DNA of 64,000 nt from Omphiscola glabra. Its lineage: Eukaryota; Mollusca; Gastropoda; Lymnaeidae. A program made the position numbers and the translations under genes. The notes beneath the pieces are model-generated. The model saw nothing but the letters and a program-made list of their open reading frames with translations. It had not been told where the DNA came from and ran no database searches. Positions 12,611-25,416 of the stretch are shown here, in pieces (position 1 is the stretch's first letter; every line of letters starts with the position of its first letter). The DNA is taken from contig OZ024799.1 of the NCBI GenBank assembly GCA_964017045.1, positions 35,531,736-35,595,735 of the forward strand. The letters are read 5' to 3'.

Positions 12611-14310
12611 CTAGCGAGAACACGGCATGCGTGGCATTTCCACTCAATGAAAAAAGTGTTTGTGTTTTAATTAAGTTTTAAAGTAATTTTTAAATAGAAA
12701 ATATTTATTATTTTTCCTTCTGGTGTGTACACAATAAAATAAGACGTTTTTTCGACGCGTGAGCAGGCAACAACGTGAGAAGCATGGATTTTCAAAATTT
12801 AGTCCACGCACTTGTGCGCCATTGACGCACACATGCAGTAGCTCTGTTTTAAATTTATTTAGATAGCTCAAATATTATTTTTTTTAAATAAGCCCCCTGC
12901 CTCCAAACGCATAGTTATAAAATTGTTGTACTTATGTCATACACAAACAGAAATGTCGCTAGTATTTCATTCATTTCCATCCAACCATGCAATAGCACTG
13001 ATTGAAATTATATTTGTATAGCTCATATGAGAAAAATAATTTAGGGCCCCCGGCCTCAAAAGGAATATTTCAAAATAGATAAGTTAATTCAGAAACCTTT
13101 GCTGCGCACAACAACTTACAAATGTGTTATCGCAATCGGATGAATGGTATAGGAACGAATACGGAAATTATCTTTAGCTCATAAAAGGGGGAAAAAGGAA
13201 TTGAGGGCCTCGATCCCAAAACGGAATATTGTAAAATGTGTGTAATCATTCAGAAACATTTGCGGGCGTGTGTACAACAAAGCACAAAATTTTCATCACT
13301 TTTGGATTAATGGTATAGTTTACCGAATAAAGATAACTTGACACTTGACTCATTTGCGTCTCTTGCCTCGGGCCTTCCAACCCTTAGTGCATGATAACCT
13401 CAAACAGTTACTCTTGTAACCAGTGAAATATCCTCATCAACACCAGGCACAGAGACATTGCAAATCCCATCTACATTTATAGGAGCCATAATGATCAATA
13501 AATTGATCCTGGGCCCTTAACATATAGAAGAAGAAGAAGGATGAGTGATAAGTTAATTAGTAAATGCTTTTTGGTTATGTTGTTTCGCTTTACTGATTGA
13601 ATTAAACAGCAATTTTTTCAATTAAAGGTAGATTTAAAGGTTACTTTTTACTACTTTATACATTTCATAACAGTATATTTTTGGAATGAATAAAAAGTAA
13701 AAACTTAATAAATGTTAAAAAACAAAGCTAAAGTTGTATTTAATTGCAGCAAATTTTAGCAACTTAAGAAGCAAAGTTATTTATTAATTTTGTTTTAAAG
13801 AAGGGGAAAATACATTATCAGTTTTGTCATGCACGGCTACTAAATAAAAGAAACGTAGAGCTGTGGCTAAAGTAGGCAATTGTGCAATGACGTCATTTGT
13901 GTATTTATTTAAATCAAATTAATTTTATTTTTATTTCGCATTATTAACAACGCAATAAAGAAAGCACTAAAAATAACAGATGTTTGGGCTTTCCCGATAA
14001 ATGTGATTTTGGTGCAATTCTTAGATCCAAATTTTTTATTAATAATTTTTTTCATAACATTTACATTCGGATAAAATGTTTAAAATTGTTCCATAGTTGT
14101 TACTTGAAATGTTTTTGTAATTTATAATAATAATACTTATATTTTTACTAAATTAAAAACGGATGTATAATATTTTTTGCGCATTTAATTTTTTTCGATT
14201 TCCGTAATATAATTAAAAATAACTATAATTGTTTTTAAGAATCCAAATGTATCAAAATATTTCGGTTCTTTGGAGTTACGGTCAGTATAGATCCTTCTTA
14301 TATATTTAGA
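12611..14310 (-). mobile_element. Non-autonomous Helitron, copy 1 (about 1.7 kb, 3' end on the left)
   Basis: Read on the minus strand the element starts TCTAAATATATAAGAAGG and ends with a hairpin segment (GCATGCC arm) shortly before CTAG followed by T. Same structure and order as the copy at 59952-61751, including the shared segment with GGTTCTTTGGAGTTACGGTC near the right end. Internal units with GGGCCCCCGGCC-like blocks recur at about 12890, 13044 and 13206. A SPIN-like element abuts its right end. Confidence 0.75.
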
Positions 14311-14311
14311 A

Positions 14312-14507
14312 CTGCGGTTCTCAACCTGTGGGTCGCAACCCCTTTGGGGTGGAATGATCCTTTCAAAAGGGTCGCCAAAGACCATCGGAAAACACTTATA
14401 CTCAACTGTTATGAAGAAACAATGAAAATAATCTTTTGGTTTGGAGTCGCCACAACATGAGAAACTGTATTAAAGGGTCGCTGCATTCGGAAGGCTGAGA
14501 ACCACTG
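14312..14507. mobile_element. SPIN-like hAT MITE, 196 bp
   Basis: Left end CTGCGGTTCTCAACCT and right end (reverse complement) CAGTGGTTCTCAGCCT match 13 of 16. Internal blocks GGGTCGCAACCCCTTTGGGG, AAGACCATCGGAAAACAC, CACAACATGAGAAACTGT and ATTAAAGGGTCGC follow the SPIN (hAT, Space Invaders) non-autonomous order as I know it. Flanks ATTTAGAA and CTATAGAA agree at 6 of 8, as expected for a slightly decayed 8-bp hAT target duplication. It sits 133 bp upstream of exon A. Confidence 0.85.
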
Positions 14508-14640
14508 CTATAGAATATTATAATAAGACTCTTTCCCACTATGGGTAGCTCATACCATTAATGCCTATTCAAGGTGAGATGGCGTGTACAGTGGCCATTG
14601 ATTCATTTCAGTGCTGACTTTGTTCCTTTTGTGTTTACAG

Positions 14641-14722
14641 GATTCTCAATGGGGCCGAGACTTTCCAGCGGTTCTTCCTCACCTTGGCCAAAACTGTAAC
14701 GGGCACCGGCATTTTCAACAGT
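14641..14722 (+). CDS. CACNA2D: Alpha-2/delta exon A (start of VWA_N region)
   Basis: The acceptor is a pyrimidine-rich stretch ending TTTACAG; the donor is AGT|GTAAGT. One base completes a split codon, followed by 27 codons that include FFLTLAKTVTG. LTLAKT is a shared landmark just downstream of the signal peptide in the family (alpha-2/delta-1 has VTLAKT). An alternative donor two bases upstream (CAG|GTGTAAG) is possible, but it would break the phase-0 junction with exon B. GC content and codon use differ clearly from the AT-rich flanks. No stop occurs in frame. The preceding exon with signal peptide was not found in the 14.6 kb upstream, so it is either small or outside the window. Confidence 0.85.
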
Positions 14723-14780
14723 GTAAGTAAACAATAAATATCTAGTTGTTAGTTCTCAATGGTTTCTCCATTGCAACCCA

Positions 14781-15310
14781 GCATTGCCTTCTTACCTCAG
14801 TTAGGGTGACTATACCATCTTACCTCAGTTGGGGTTGGCGTTCCCATCTTACCTCAGTTGGTGGTGGCGTTCCCATCATACAACCGTTAGGGTGACAATA
14901 CCATCTTACCTCAGTTGGGGTTGGCGTTCCCATCTTACCTCAGTTGGGGTTGGCGTTCCCATCTTACCTCAGTTGGGGTTGGCGTTCCCATCTTACCTCA
15001 GTTGGGGTTGGCGTTCCCATCTTACCTCAGTTGGTAGTGGCGTTCCCATCATACCTCCGTTAGGGTGACAATCCCATCTTACCTCAGTTAAGGTTGGCGT
15101 TCCCATCATACCTCAGTTAGAGTGACAATCCCATCTTACCTCAGTCGGGGTTGGCATTCCCATCTTACCTCAGTTAGAGTGACAATCCCATCTTACCTCA
15201 GTCGGGGTTGGCATTCCCATCTTACCTCAGTCGGGGTTGGCGTTCCCATCTTACCTCAGTCGGGGTTGACATTCCCGAAATACCTTAGTTGGGGCCGTCA
15301 GCACCTCCCT
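14781..15310. repeat. 30-bp minisatellite, about 18 copies, just after exon A
   Basis: Unit contains CCCATCTTACCTCAGTTGGG and TTGGCGTTC. Each copy carries CTTACCTCAG, which on the minus strand reads CTGAG|GTAAG (donor-like) and on the + strand resembles a pyrimidine-rich AG acceptor. Begins about 58 bp after the exon A donor. Confidence 0.9.
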
Positions 15311-15929
15311 TGGTAATGTTATAAAAATATAAATATTTATTTTACCCTGAAAAAATCTTTTCCACTGTAAAATTTGACAACAAATTTTTAACTGAAGACA
15401 TTATTTACACCTTTAGCTGCATCTGAGTTTTTAAAAGCATAATTCTGAAATGCATTAAATTGCTCTCGGAATGGTAATGAACTCAGGAAACTCTTTTGGG
15501 TCTTATTAATCGTGATACAGATATTCTTTGATAATTTTATTGTCATGTTGTATTCCTAAAAGAAACGATCGAAAGCAGATTATGCACGGTTGAGCTCAGT
15601 TGTTAAGATTTACAATGTGTTCGTTGATATCACCAGTGAGCTAAAGCACGCAAAGAAGATGGGATAAACACTATTTTACCCTTAAAAATAAAAAAAATTT
15701 CAACCTAAATGTATTCGAAATTTTTTTTTCTTATTTATGCCTGAGTTATAATATTATTGTTCAAATTTCGATGGTATAATGTTAGGCCTATTTATTAATT
15801 TTATTTTGTATTTATAACACGCTTCCAGTAATTATAGTGATGGGCCGTGGTGGAAATAGGTTCAAATAGAGTGAAAGTAATTTCTTTTTTTTAAGGTGCT
15901 TTCTTAATCGTTCGTTTAAACAAAATTAC
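15311..15929. other. Intronic AT-rich sequence, nothing recognised
   Basis: No repeat unit, exon or transposon end seen. Confidence 0.4.
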
Positions 15930-17352
15930 TGGTCATCTCACACTGGTCATCTCACACTGGTCATCTCACCCTGGTCATCTCACACTGGTCATCTCACACT
16001 GGTCATCTCACACTGGTCATCTCACACTGGTCATCTCACACTGGTCATCTCACACTGGTCATCTCACACTGGTCATCTCACACTGGTTATCTCACACTGG
16101 TCATCTCACACTGGTTATCTCACACTAGTCATCTCACACTGGTCATCTCACACTGGTCATCTCACACTGGTCATCTCACACTGGTCATCTCACACTGGTC
16201 ATCTCAAACTGGTCATCTCACACTGGTCATCTCACACTGGTTATCTCACACTGGTCATCTCACACTGGTCATCTCACACTGGTCATCTCACACTGGTTAT
16301 CTCACACTGGTCATCTCACACTGGCCATCTCACACTGGTCATCTCACACTGGTCATCTCACACTGGTCATCTCACACTGGTCATCTCACACTGGTCATCT
16401 CACACTGGTCATCTCACACTGGTCATCTCACACTGGTCATCTCACACTGGTCATCTCACACTGGTCATCTCACACTGGTCATCTCACACTGGTCATCTCA
16501 CACTGGTCATCTCACACTGGTTATCTCACACTGGTCATCTCACACTGGTCATCTCACACAGGTCATCTCACACTGTTAATCTCACACTGGTCATCTCACA
16601 CTGTTCATATCACACTGGTCATCTCACACTGGGCGTCTCACACTTGTCATCTCGCACTGGTCATCTCACACTGTTCATCTCACACTGGTCATCTCACACT
16701 GGGCGTCTCACACTGGTCATCTCACACTGGTCATCTCAAACTGGTCATCTCACACTGGTCATCTCACACTGGTCATCTCACACTGGTCATCTCACACTGG
16801 TCATCTCACACTGGTAATCTCACACTGGTCATCTCACACTGTTCATCTCACACTGGTCATCTCACACTGTTCATCTCACACTGGTCATCTCACACTGGGC
16901 GTCTCACACTGGTCATCTCGCACTGGTCATCTCACACTTTTCATCTCACACTGGTCATCTCACACTGGGCGTCTCACACTGGTCATCTCACACTGGCCAT
17001 CTCACACCGGTCATCTCACACTGGTCATCTAAAACTGGTCATCTCACACTGGTCATCTCACACTGGTCATCTCACACTGGTCATCTCACACTGGCCATCT
17101 CACACTGGTCATCTCACACTGGTCATCTCAAACTGGTCATCTCACACTGGTCATCTCACACTGGTCATCTCACACTGGTCATCTCACACTGGTCATCTCA
17201 CACTGGTCATCTCACACTGGTCGTCTCACACTGGCCATCTCACACCGGCCATCTCACACTGGTCATCTCACACTGGTCATCTCACACTGGTCATCTCACA
17301 CTGGTCATCTCACACTGGGCGTCTCACACTGGTCACCTCGCACTGGTCATCT
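15930..17352. repeat. 14-bp minisatellite, about 100 copies (among the longest arrays)
   Basis: Unit ACTGGTCATCTCAC. Variants with TTATCTCAC, GGGCGTCTCAC and GGCCATCTCAC recur in blocks, suggesting larger-scale duplications within the array. CATCTCAC is also the core of the array at 3565-4295. Confidence 0.95.
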
Positions 17353-17604
17353 GTGTTCAAGAACGCACTTTATAAGATTCCCAATGACTGTTACATCCCA
17401 CCCTTTTTTTCGTGCTCCACCGCCCCTGAACTATATTGGTTTTTCCATGTCTCACAGCCGTTAGACACCCCAGATTCATTACACCATTTCCGTAAAGCAA
17501 AAGAAAATATTAAGCAGCAAATACATTTGCAATATTTTTAAGAACATTTTTTGCGCATTTATCGGATATTTTATTTTGGTCACAATTAAAGTTTAGCGTT
17601 ATTG

Positions 17605-18095
17605 GCAGACATTGTTACATAGAGAATAGTGTATGAGGATGTTAGTGACAGACATTGTTACATAGATTATTGTGTATGAGGATGTTTGTGACATTCTTAC
17701 ATATAGAATTGTGTATGTTTTTGACAGACATGATTACATAGTGAATTGTGTAAGGGAATGTTAGTGACAGACATTGTTATATAGAGAAATGTGTATGAGG
17801 ATTTTAGTGACAGACATTGTTACAAAAAGAATTGAGTATGTGGATGTTAGTAACAGACATTATTACAAAGAGAATTGAGTATGAGGATTTTAGTGACAGA
17901 CATTGTTACAAAGAGAATTGAGTATGAGGATTTTAGTGACAGACATTGTTACAAAGAGAATTGATAATGCGCATGTAAGTGACAGACATTGTTACAAAGA
18001 GAATTGAGTTTGCGCATGTAAGTGACAGACATTGTTACAAAGAGAATTGAGTATGAGGATTTTAGTGACAGACATTGTTACATAGACACTTATGT
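17605..18095. repeat. 43-bp minisatellite, about 11 copies
   Basis: Unit contains GTGACAGACATTGTTACA and GAATTGAGTATGAGGATT, with length variants. Confidence 0.88.
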
Positions 18096-19664
18096 ATGGG
18101 GATGTTTGTGCTATTATTTTAAGTCGCTGTTCGAAACAAAAATTCCTCCGAATGATTCCTCATTTGCGCCAGGAAACAATTCCGATCCATCTTTCACAGA
18201 ACTTTGTCATTACATTTCTAAAAGATCTTGTCTGGAACGAAAACTATGTAACACTGAACACGCGTCCAGCAGAGCATGTCGTCTGATGCTCCCAGTTTTC
18301 ACTCACCATCAGTCGATACAATTGTTGGCCTGCCACTACCACCATCCCATTTAATAACGGCGGCCTGGCATTGATCCACGTGGTCTTTTCCAGTAAACCC
18401 CACCCCCGTGAACCCCCCTCCCCCTACTGCACTCTTCTTTTCCCACCCTTCCTTACATCTCTAGTTTTGTACGTCCGGACTTGTCCTGTCAGAGTTGCTG
18501 ACCCCCCCCCCTTTTCTTTTGTTCTGGGCACGCTCTTCAGATGTCGTCCATCTTTCCTGCAGGCCCGCTCAACTGTACCACAGTCTGCCAAATATTTCCC
18601 TAAACTTCTACGTCTAACCCCCCGCCCACCCAATCCGACAGGCCACTAATATTGAGGGCAGGGATGGGGGAGTGTGTCATGATATAATGAAATATTCATG
18701 AACCTCCACTTATCCTGCTCTAATCGTTAAGTACTAGAGATTTTAAAAAATCCATTTTTTTTTCATTTTTACATTAGCCGGCGAGCTGTGGAAAACATAA
18801 ATTGCTAGTTAATATTTTACTGAACACATAATCATAGTCATGTTACTATTTTAATCTTTTTTTTCTTTTTCATAATAATTTATATTACTTCGCCTTTGTT
18901 GGTGTGTTTCCTTCTGGCTGGGTGTGTGGCACAATCTTTGGGCGGCTAATCGGCCCAGTTTCCAACGGCCTATCGGGCTAAAACTTGGCCGATAGATTTG
19001 ATGTTGATGACACATTCTATCAAATCTTCAGCCCAAGGCCCCACCCCAACCACAAAAATCAGTTTAGACGCTACCACATAACACCGATTTCACGAAATTA
19101 AATTCACATCGTTGCGCTAAATATGATTTTTAAAAAAAATATCGCAAGTGCATTTGGTGCGCAATCTTTCCTTATTTTAACGAGAATAATTAATGCAATA
19201 AATTTGCGGTGTAAAACCGGGTGGGACACAGTCTCGTTGCATTAGACAACACGCTATTTTCAATTTTCAGCCCCATCCGCCACCCCCACACCGCCCCCCC
19301 CCCGAATCCCCAAACTCAGTTTTTCCTGTTTTTTAAGAGAGAGCTAATTGACCCAGTGAGCGTCATCCTATTGTTCTGAAACTTGGCACATATACTGTTT
19401 GCCAATGACAACATATTCTATCAAATTTGCAACTCCATGCATAGAACTCAGTTTTTTCCCTTTGTATTTCATGGGAGGGGAGAATGTTCATCATCATTTT
19501 CAATGGGTGATTGTTTTGGTTTGGAGACTGATCGTGCAGCTGTTGCCATGTGCTTGGCTTTAGTGACGTATTTGGCTATGAAGTAAAAATAAAATGTATT
19601 TTTGAAAAGGAAAGTGAAGGCAACTGGTTTTCGCCAGAAGTTCACCCGTTCACATATCCGCCTT
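18096..19664. other. Intronic sequence with two diverged copies of a dispersed repeat
   Basis: Segments at about 18950-19090 and 19340-19460 share a CTAAAACTTGGC/CTGAAACTTGGC stretch, then ATTCTATCAAAT, then CCCC-rich sequence, suggesting two old copies of one interspersed repeat. Two poly(C) tracts (18502, 19294). The open frame at 18022-18354 starts in the preceding array and has no recognisable domain. Confidence 0.45.
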
Positions 19665-19828
19665 TCATCAATGATGAATCACGTACACGTACATCAATGA
19701 TGAATCAAGTACAAGTACATCAATGATGAATCAAGTACAAGTACATCAATGATGAATCAAGTACAAGTACATCAATGATGAATCACGTACACGTACATCA
19801 ATGATGAATCAAGTACAAGTACATCAAT
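19665..19828. repeat. 26-bp minisatellite, 6 copies
   Basis: Unit ACATCAATGATGAATCAAGT plus ACAAGT; two copies have the CACGTACACGT variant. Confidence 0.9.
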
Positions 19829-20328
19829 GCAAAACAAAAAAATACGAAAAACATTGTTTCCAGGGGTTGTTTGAAGATGTGCTAAATTAGATGTTCTAAC
19901 ACAAAAAGAAAAAAAAAGTACAGAACCATAGTGCACACAATTATAATGTACATGGTTAAGTTGAACAAATAGACTGAACACAATCATCATCTCTGTATCT
20001 CCATATATCCCCCGACTAAAACACAAATAAAACGAGTAAAAAATAGCATTTCGCTTCTCACAGTTTTCACAAATTCCTCTAACCAATACCATCTCAACAC
20101 AGTGGAGCTCTCCTCTTCTCCCCCTCTCTTTCTCTCTCTCTCTCACTCTCTGTATCTCGCTCGTATACACACACCAAATCACTTTTACGTGTATGAAGCG
20201 TCGACTTGGAGTGTACCGGACAAGTAGTTTGGTCTTTCTACCGTATCCAGAAACTAGTTTCACTATTTTAAAAAAATGTGTTTCCTTAAGAAACAAAAAC
20301 AATAAGATCCCCGTTTCAGAATTTTGAA

Positions 20329-20818
20329 CTCTGCGTCACTAAGGTAACACTGTGCGTAGTTCTCTGCGTCACTAAGGAAACACTGTGCGTAGTTCTCTGC
20401 GTCACTAAGGTAACACTGTGCGTAGTTCTCTGCCTCACCACCATAACACTGTGCGTAGTTCTCTGCTTCACCACCATAACACTGTGCGTAGTTCTCTGCT
20501 TCACCACCGTAACACTGTGCGTATTTCTCTGCCTCACCACCGTAACACTGTGCGTAGTTCTCTGCTTCACCACCGTAACACTGTGTGTAGTTCTCTGCCT
20601 CACCACCTTAACACTGTGCGTAGTTCTCTGCCTCACCACCGTAACACTGTGCGTATTTCTCTGCCTCAATACCGTAACACTGTGCGTATTTCTCTGCTTC
20701 ATCACTGTAACACTGTGCGTATTTCTCTGCTTCACCACCGTAACACTGTGTGTATTTCTCTGCCTCACCACCGTAACACTGTGCGTATTTCTCTGCCTCA
20801 CCACCGTAACGCAGAATA
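20329..20818. repeat. 33-bp minisatellite, about 15 copies
   Basis: Unit contains CCACCGTAACACTGTGCGTA and TTCTCTGCCTCA. A multiple of 3, so long open frames appear on both strands. Confidence 0.93.
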
Positions 20819-21642
20819 GAGACATTGCCGCGATGTTGGGGCGGGGGTGTGGGAAGGAGCCTTGATAGCGGTTTATTGATCTTGGCAGGGGTGCACGAGT
20901 TCTGATGTATCTGCCCCCATCCCCCCCCCCCCCCAAACAAAGGACTTGGGTATTGTTCGATTTGAAGGACGTCTGGTTCTCTCTTCACTGGGCTCTTCCG
21001 AAATCGGTCCAAAGTGCTGGGTATATTGTACGCCGGTCTCTTGAACCCGGCTGAATGTACCGCCAAGTGTTCTTACCCTTGGATATCTTGGAGATGAAGG
21101 GCTGATAGCAGCCTCAGCCTCAATGTTATGTTTAAGATTTGAATTGGACCAGCACAGGATATGGTTTTACGGGATCTTTGAATATGACGTTTATCACTTG
21201 TACCTCCTCGATAAAATCATCGTTGATATTTGTTTCAGCGTTTTTTGTTTTTATTGTTGTTGTTGCCTAACAGCAAGGGGCGTAACACGTGGCGGAGATG
21301 AGATAAACATGTATGTGTAAACTTAAAGGCTGCGCCGATAGGGACACGGGTACCAGAATTGAGATGTTGGGATTAAAAAACTATTTAAAATATTATTGTT
21401 GGGTTTGTAAGACCGAATGAGGTACCAAATGAAAGATAATTGAATGTACTATACGCTTGTAAACTTAAATTTTCATTTTAAATAAAAATAAACTACTACA
21501 AATGACATCCGAATAGCATTAGTCAAAATGTACACGGACACGCAGCGTCCCCTTTCGGACCCGGGACACATTAAACTCATTGTTCATCAAATAACTAAAC
21601 CAAATCATTTTGAATTTAAACTTTTCCAAAGGTCCCTTTCCC

Positions 21643-22000
21643 GTGCACACGTCCACGTATTGTCCATCCTCCCTCGCCCGTGCACATGACCACGCATTGT
21701 CCATTTTCCCTCGCCCGTGCACAGGACCACGCATTGTCCATCCTCCTTCGCCCGTGCACAGGACCACGCATTGTCCATCCTCCCTCGCCCGTGCACAGGA
21801 ACACGCATTGTAAATCCTCCCTCGCCCGTGCACACGACCACGCATAGTCCATCCTCCCTCGCCAGTGCACAGGAACACGCATTGTCCATTCTCCCTCGCC
21901 CATGCACATTACCACGCATTGTCCATTCTCCCTCACCCGTGCACAGGACCACGCATTGTCCATCCTCCCTCACCCTTGCACATGACCACACATTGTCCAT
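21643..22000. repeat. 37-bp minisatellite, about 10 copies
   Basis: Unit contains CCACGCATTGTCCATCCTCC and CTCGCCCGTGCACAGG. 37 mod 3 = 1, giving overlapping open frames in all phases. Confidence 0.92.
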
Positions 22001-23089
22001 CAAATATCTTTTGTTTCAAATCGTCTAAATGTCTTTTCCTGCCCTCCTCCCCAAGTCGTGTTAAACCACTTTCTCCCGGAGAAGCTAAAACTGGACACGC
22101 GGCTTAGTCTTGCGAAATACTGTCATCTATTAAATTTGACCTTTCCGTTACAAAATTGTCAAAATCATGGGCGTAGAATGATTTAGGTTCTGGGAATCGT
22201 CCGCATTTTCAATCCATTTCTTATGATAAATACATGACTAATGCTTAATTATGTTTGCGATTTCTTGAATGGGGGAGCCGGTGTTGATTTGGGGGGGGGG
22301 GGGGTGCAAAGTGAAAGAGTGCCCCGGGCAATATGAACTCCGGCTACTGAAATGTCTCATTAGAAAATGGCGTCAGCGAGCCTTTTCTCCGGCTACTCGA
22401 GTGGTCTTTTTAAAATTTTATTTCAAACTTCAACAAACAAAACCAACCCCCACAAAAAAAAGTGGGGGGAGGGGCGGAAACCGTGCGATTCATTTCTGTT
22501 CATGCCAACGTTTAAATAAAAGGTTAAATCACACACGCGCACAAAAATAATATTTTCTATTCTGTATAAATTCTTGTCTCTTATATGACAATGAAGTACT
22601 CTCTAACCCACATTTTACTTGGCCTCTTCCTGATCTAAGAAAATTCCAAGATTTTTCTTCGACTTACTAATGACGCCACTGACGTAAGCTTCTAATTTAA
22701 TCATTGTGCATTTCCAGTTGCTCAATTTTTTTTTCTTTCCTATTTTCTTCTCAAACGGCATGGAATATTTTTCTTTACTTAAAAAAGGTCTGGTTTTTCA
22801 GGGGCGGAGTCAGATCTGAGAAAAGGGTTTAATTGAGACGCAGCGAGAACGTAAAAACAAAACTTACTGTGTTTCTTTACACACAGAGAAAAGAAGTTAA
22901 ATTATCTTTTAGGAGCTTGTGGAGAGATCAGCCCCTTCCACATCTTCACCCCATTATGGCAACGATGCTGAATATTGCAAGGGATAATAAGGGGGGACAA
23001 ACTTGCAATCAGGTTAGACAACAAAGTTTTGAAATATTTTTACGAAATTTATTTTTAAATCAGGAATAATCAGCAGGCGCGCAGCTTCC
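22001..23089. other. Intronic sequence, no gene recognised
   Basis: Contains a 14-base poly(G) tract at 22291-22304 and a less AT-rich block at about 22310-22400 that may be repeat-derived; nothing identifiable. Confidence 0.35.
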
Positions 23090-23562
23090 TTGCCATTTGT
23101 GATGATTTCTTCCATGTCCTTTGTGATGATTTCTTCCTTATCCTTTGTGATGATTTCTTCCTTGTCATTTGTGATGATTTCTTCCTTGTCATTTGCGATG
23201 ATTTCTTCCATGTCCTTTGTGATGATTTCTTCCATGTCATTTGTGATGATTTCTTCCATGTCATTTGCGATGATTTCTTCCATGTCCTTTGTGATGATTT
23301 CTTCCATGTCCTTTGTGATGATTTCTTCCATGTCCTTTGTGATGATTTCTTCCTTGTCCTTTGTGATGATTTCTTCCATGTCCTTTGTGATGATTTCTTC
23401 CTTGTCATTTGTGATGATTTCTTCCATGTCCTTTGCGATGATTTCTTCCATGTCCTTTGTGATGATTTCTTCCTTGTCATTTGTGATGATTTCTTCCAAG
23501 TCCTTTGTGATGATTTCTTCCATGTCCTTTGTGATGATCTCTTCCTTGTCATTTGTCATTTC
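23090..23562. repeat. 24-bp minisatellite, about 19 copies
   Basis: Unit TGATGATTTCTTCCATGTCC plus TTTG. Minus-strand translation gives an EEIITKDM acidic repeat; a multiple of 3 keeps frames open. No flanking splice sites or independent coding evidence. Confidence 0.93.
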
Positions 23563-23722
23563 TTGTTACCCGGACAATTTATATAAAAGAAATATATATT
23601 TACAAAAATAAAGACTAAAAAAAATTTAATAAACGATCTAAAAATATATTTAAGGCTAGAAGTTACATTTCCGTCATCTAATTTTGTCAGGTCAATGATA
23701 CAGAAAGCTGGGAAAATAATAA

Positions 23723-23726
<4 letters not shown>

Positions 23727-23772
<46 letters not shown>
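23727..23772. repeat. (AT)n microsatellite
   Basis: Uninterrupted alternating AT over about 46 bases. Confidence 0.95.
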
Positions 23773-23777
<5 letters not shown>

Positions 23778-24904
23778 AACGCCAATTTACGCTATTGATC
23801 AAGTTACACTTGTAGTAATAAGATGGCAATATCATTCGATTTTAAGATAATGGAACGTTAATTTTAGGGCCTTTTTTTAAAAAAAAATACGAATATATTT
23901 TCATATATACATATACACCTGAAATTAACATTTCAATTTAAATATCCAAGTAATATCCATTCAGCATGATGATAACTGAAGATAAGATAGATTTTCAGAT
24001 GAACCTCTTTTTTTTTTAGTTCATTTGAAATAAATTAGAAAGAATGTTAGTACACACAAGTCGTTGTGGGACCTTGTTCAACTGTAATTGTCTCTTCTTA
24101 TTTTACACACTAAGTTTAACATTAAAAGGACAGGCATTTTGGGGGGGGGGGGGGGGTTAAAATAGAAAGATGTGTTTATGTTCTGATGTCGTGTATCGTT
24201 AAAATTGCATTGAACAATATTTCAAGAAGAGATACGTAGAAAAGATGAATGGTCGGGAAATGAAAGTTTTGTTGAACACGTTGAGCGGCGGGTATTTTGC
24301 CAGTAGCCCTCTCCGCTGCAGCAAGAAGTGACACATATGTTTTTGAAATACTGTATGTGAATATGGTAATAAATGCATATGAAACAAACACAAAGCAGAG
24401 AAACGAATGCCTTCCTCAAATAGAACGTAGAACCCTGAAGTTAAAGTGTGTTAGAATCTCCCGGCAGGTCACAAATAAATAATTAAATGTGCTTTTTAAT
24501 GACGCCCAAGAAATCTGGGCACATTTTTTACCGGGAAATTCCTTGCCGGGGGGCATTCATTTGTTTTCTCATAGGAACCGACAGAATAATTCTGGCTAAT
24601 ATGGCTAAAAGATGTATTGTTTCGAAAGAAAAGACTGGTCTTTTCGAAGTTGTAATTTGTTAAAACAAGGGTTCTCAAAATGTGTTATATTCTGGATCAA
24701 GTCCAACACAAGGATAAATTCAGAAAATACGATGTGTTGAAATTTGTGGGTGCAGGCTCATAGACAAATGTAACTTGTGATAGCTTCTTTTTTCTTTTTT
24801 TCGTTTTTGAGGGATGGGGTACGTCATCAATTTTCGTGTCTTAATGTCTGGACATAACTTGATGGGTGTCTATGTATATAAATGACGATAAGCCATTCTC
24901 TTTG
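23773..24904. other. Intronic AT-rich sequence, no gene recognised
   Basis: A 16-base poly(G) tract lies at 24141-24156. No exon or transposon ends identified with confidence. Confidence 0.35.
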
Positions 24905-25416
24905 CGGCACCAGTTCAAAGCAAGGTCACCAGTTAAACGCTAGGTCACCAGTTCAACGCTAGGTCACCAGTTATATGCTAGGTCACCAGTTCAACGCTAG
25001 GTCACCAGTTATATGCTAGGTCACCAGTTCAACGCTAGGTCACCAGTTCAACGCTAGGTTACCATTGATACGCTAGGCCGCCAGTTCAACGCTAGGTCAC
25101 CAGTTATATGCAAGGTCACCAGTTATACGTTAGGTCACCAGTTCAACGCTAGGTCACCAGTTCAACGCTAGGTCACCAGTGCAGCGGTATGACACCAGCT
25201 ATACGCAAAGTCGCCAGTTCAACGCTAGGTCATCAGTTCAACGCTAGGTCACCAGTTCAACGCTAGGTCACCAGTTCAACGCTAGGTCACCAGTTCAACG
25301 TTAGGTCACCAGTGAAAGGCTAGGTCACCAGATCAATGTTATGGCACCAGTTCAATGTTATGTGACCAGTTCAACGCTATAACACCAGTTCAACGCTAAG
25401 GCACCAGTTCAACGGA
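24905..25416. repeat. 19-bp minisatellite, about 27 copies
   Basis: Unit CCAGTTCAACGCTAGGTCA with TATATG and other variants; diverges toward the right end. Confidence 0.92.

Noticed and set aside
12900..13340. Free-standing satellite with GGGCCCCCGGCC blocks
   Set aside because: The same blocks lie inside the second, fully bounded Helitron, so they are internal parts of that element.
15930..17352. Centromeric or chromosome-wide satellite
   Set aside because: The array is only 1.4 kb with a 14-bp unit inside an intron; nothing shows it elsewhere in the window.
18022..18354. 110-residue open frame as a possible exon
   Set aside because: Begins inside a 43-bp array; no splice sites in frame or recognisable domain.
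23014..23559. 181-residue acidic EEIITKDM protein
   Set aside because: 24-bp array translation; the + strand is equally open; no flanking unique coding sequence.
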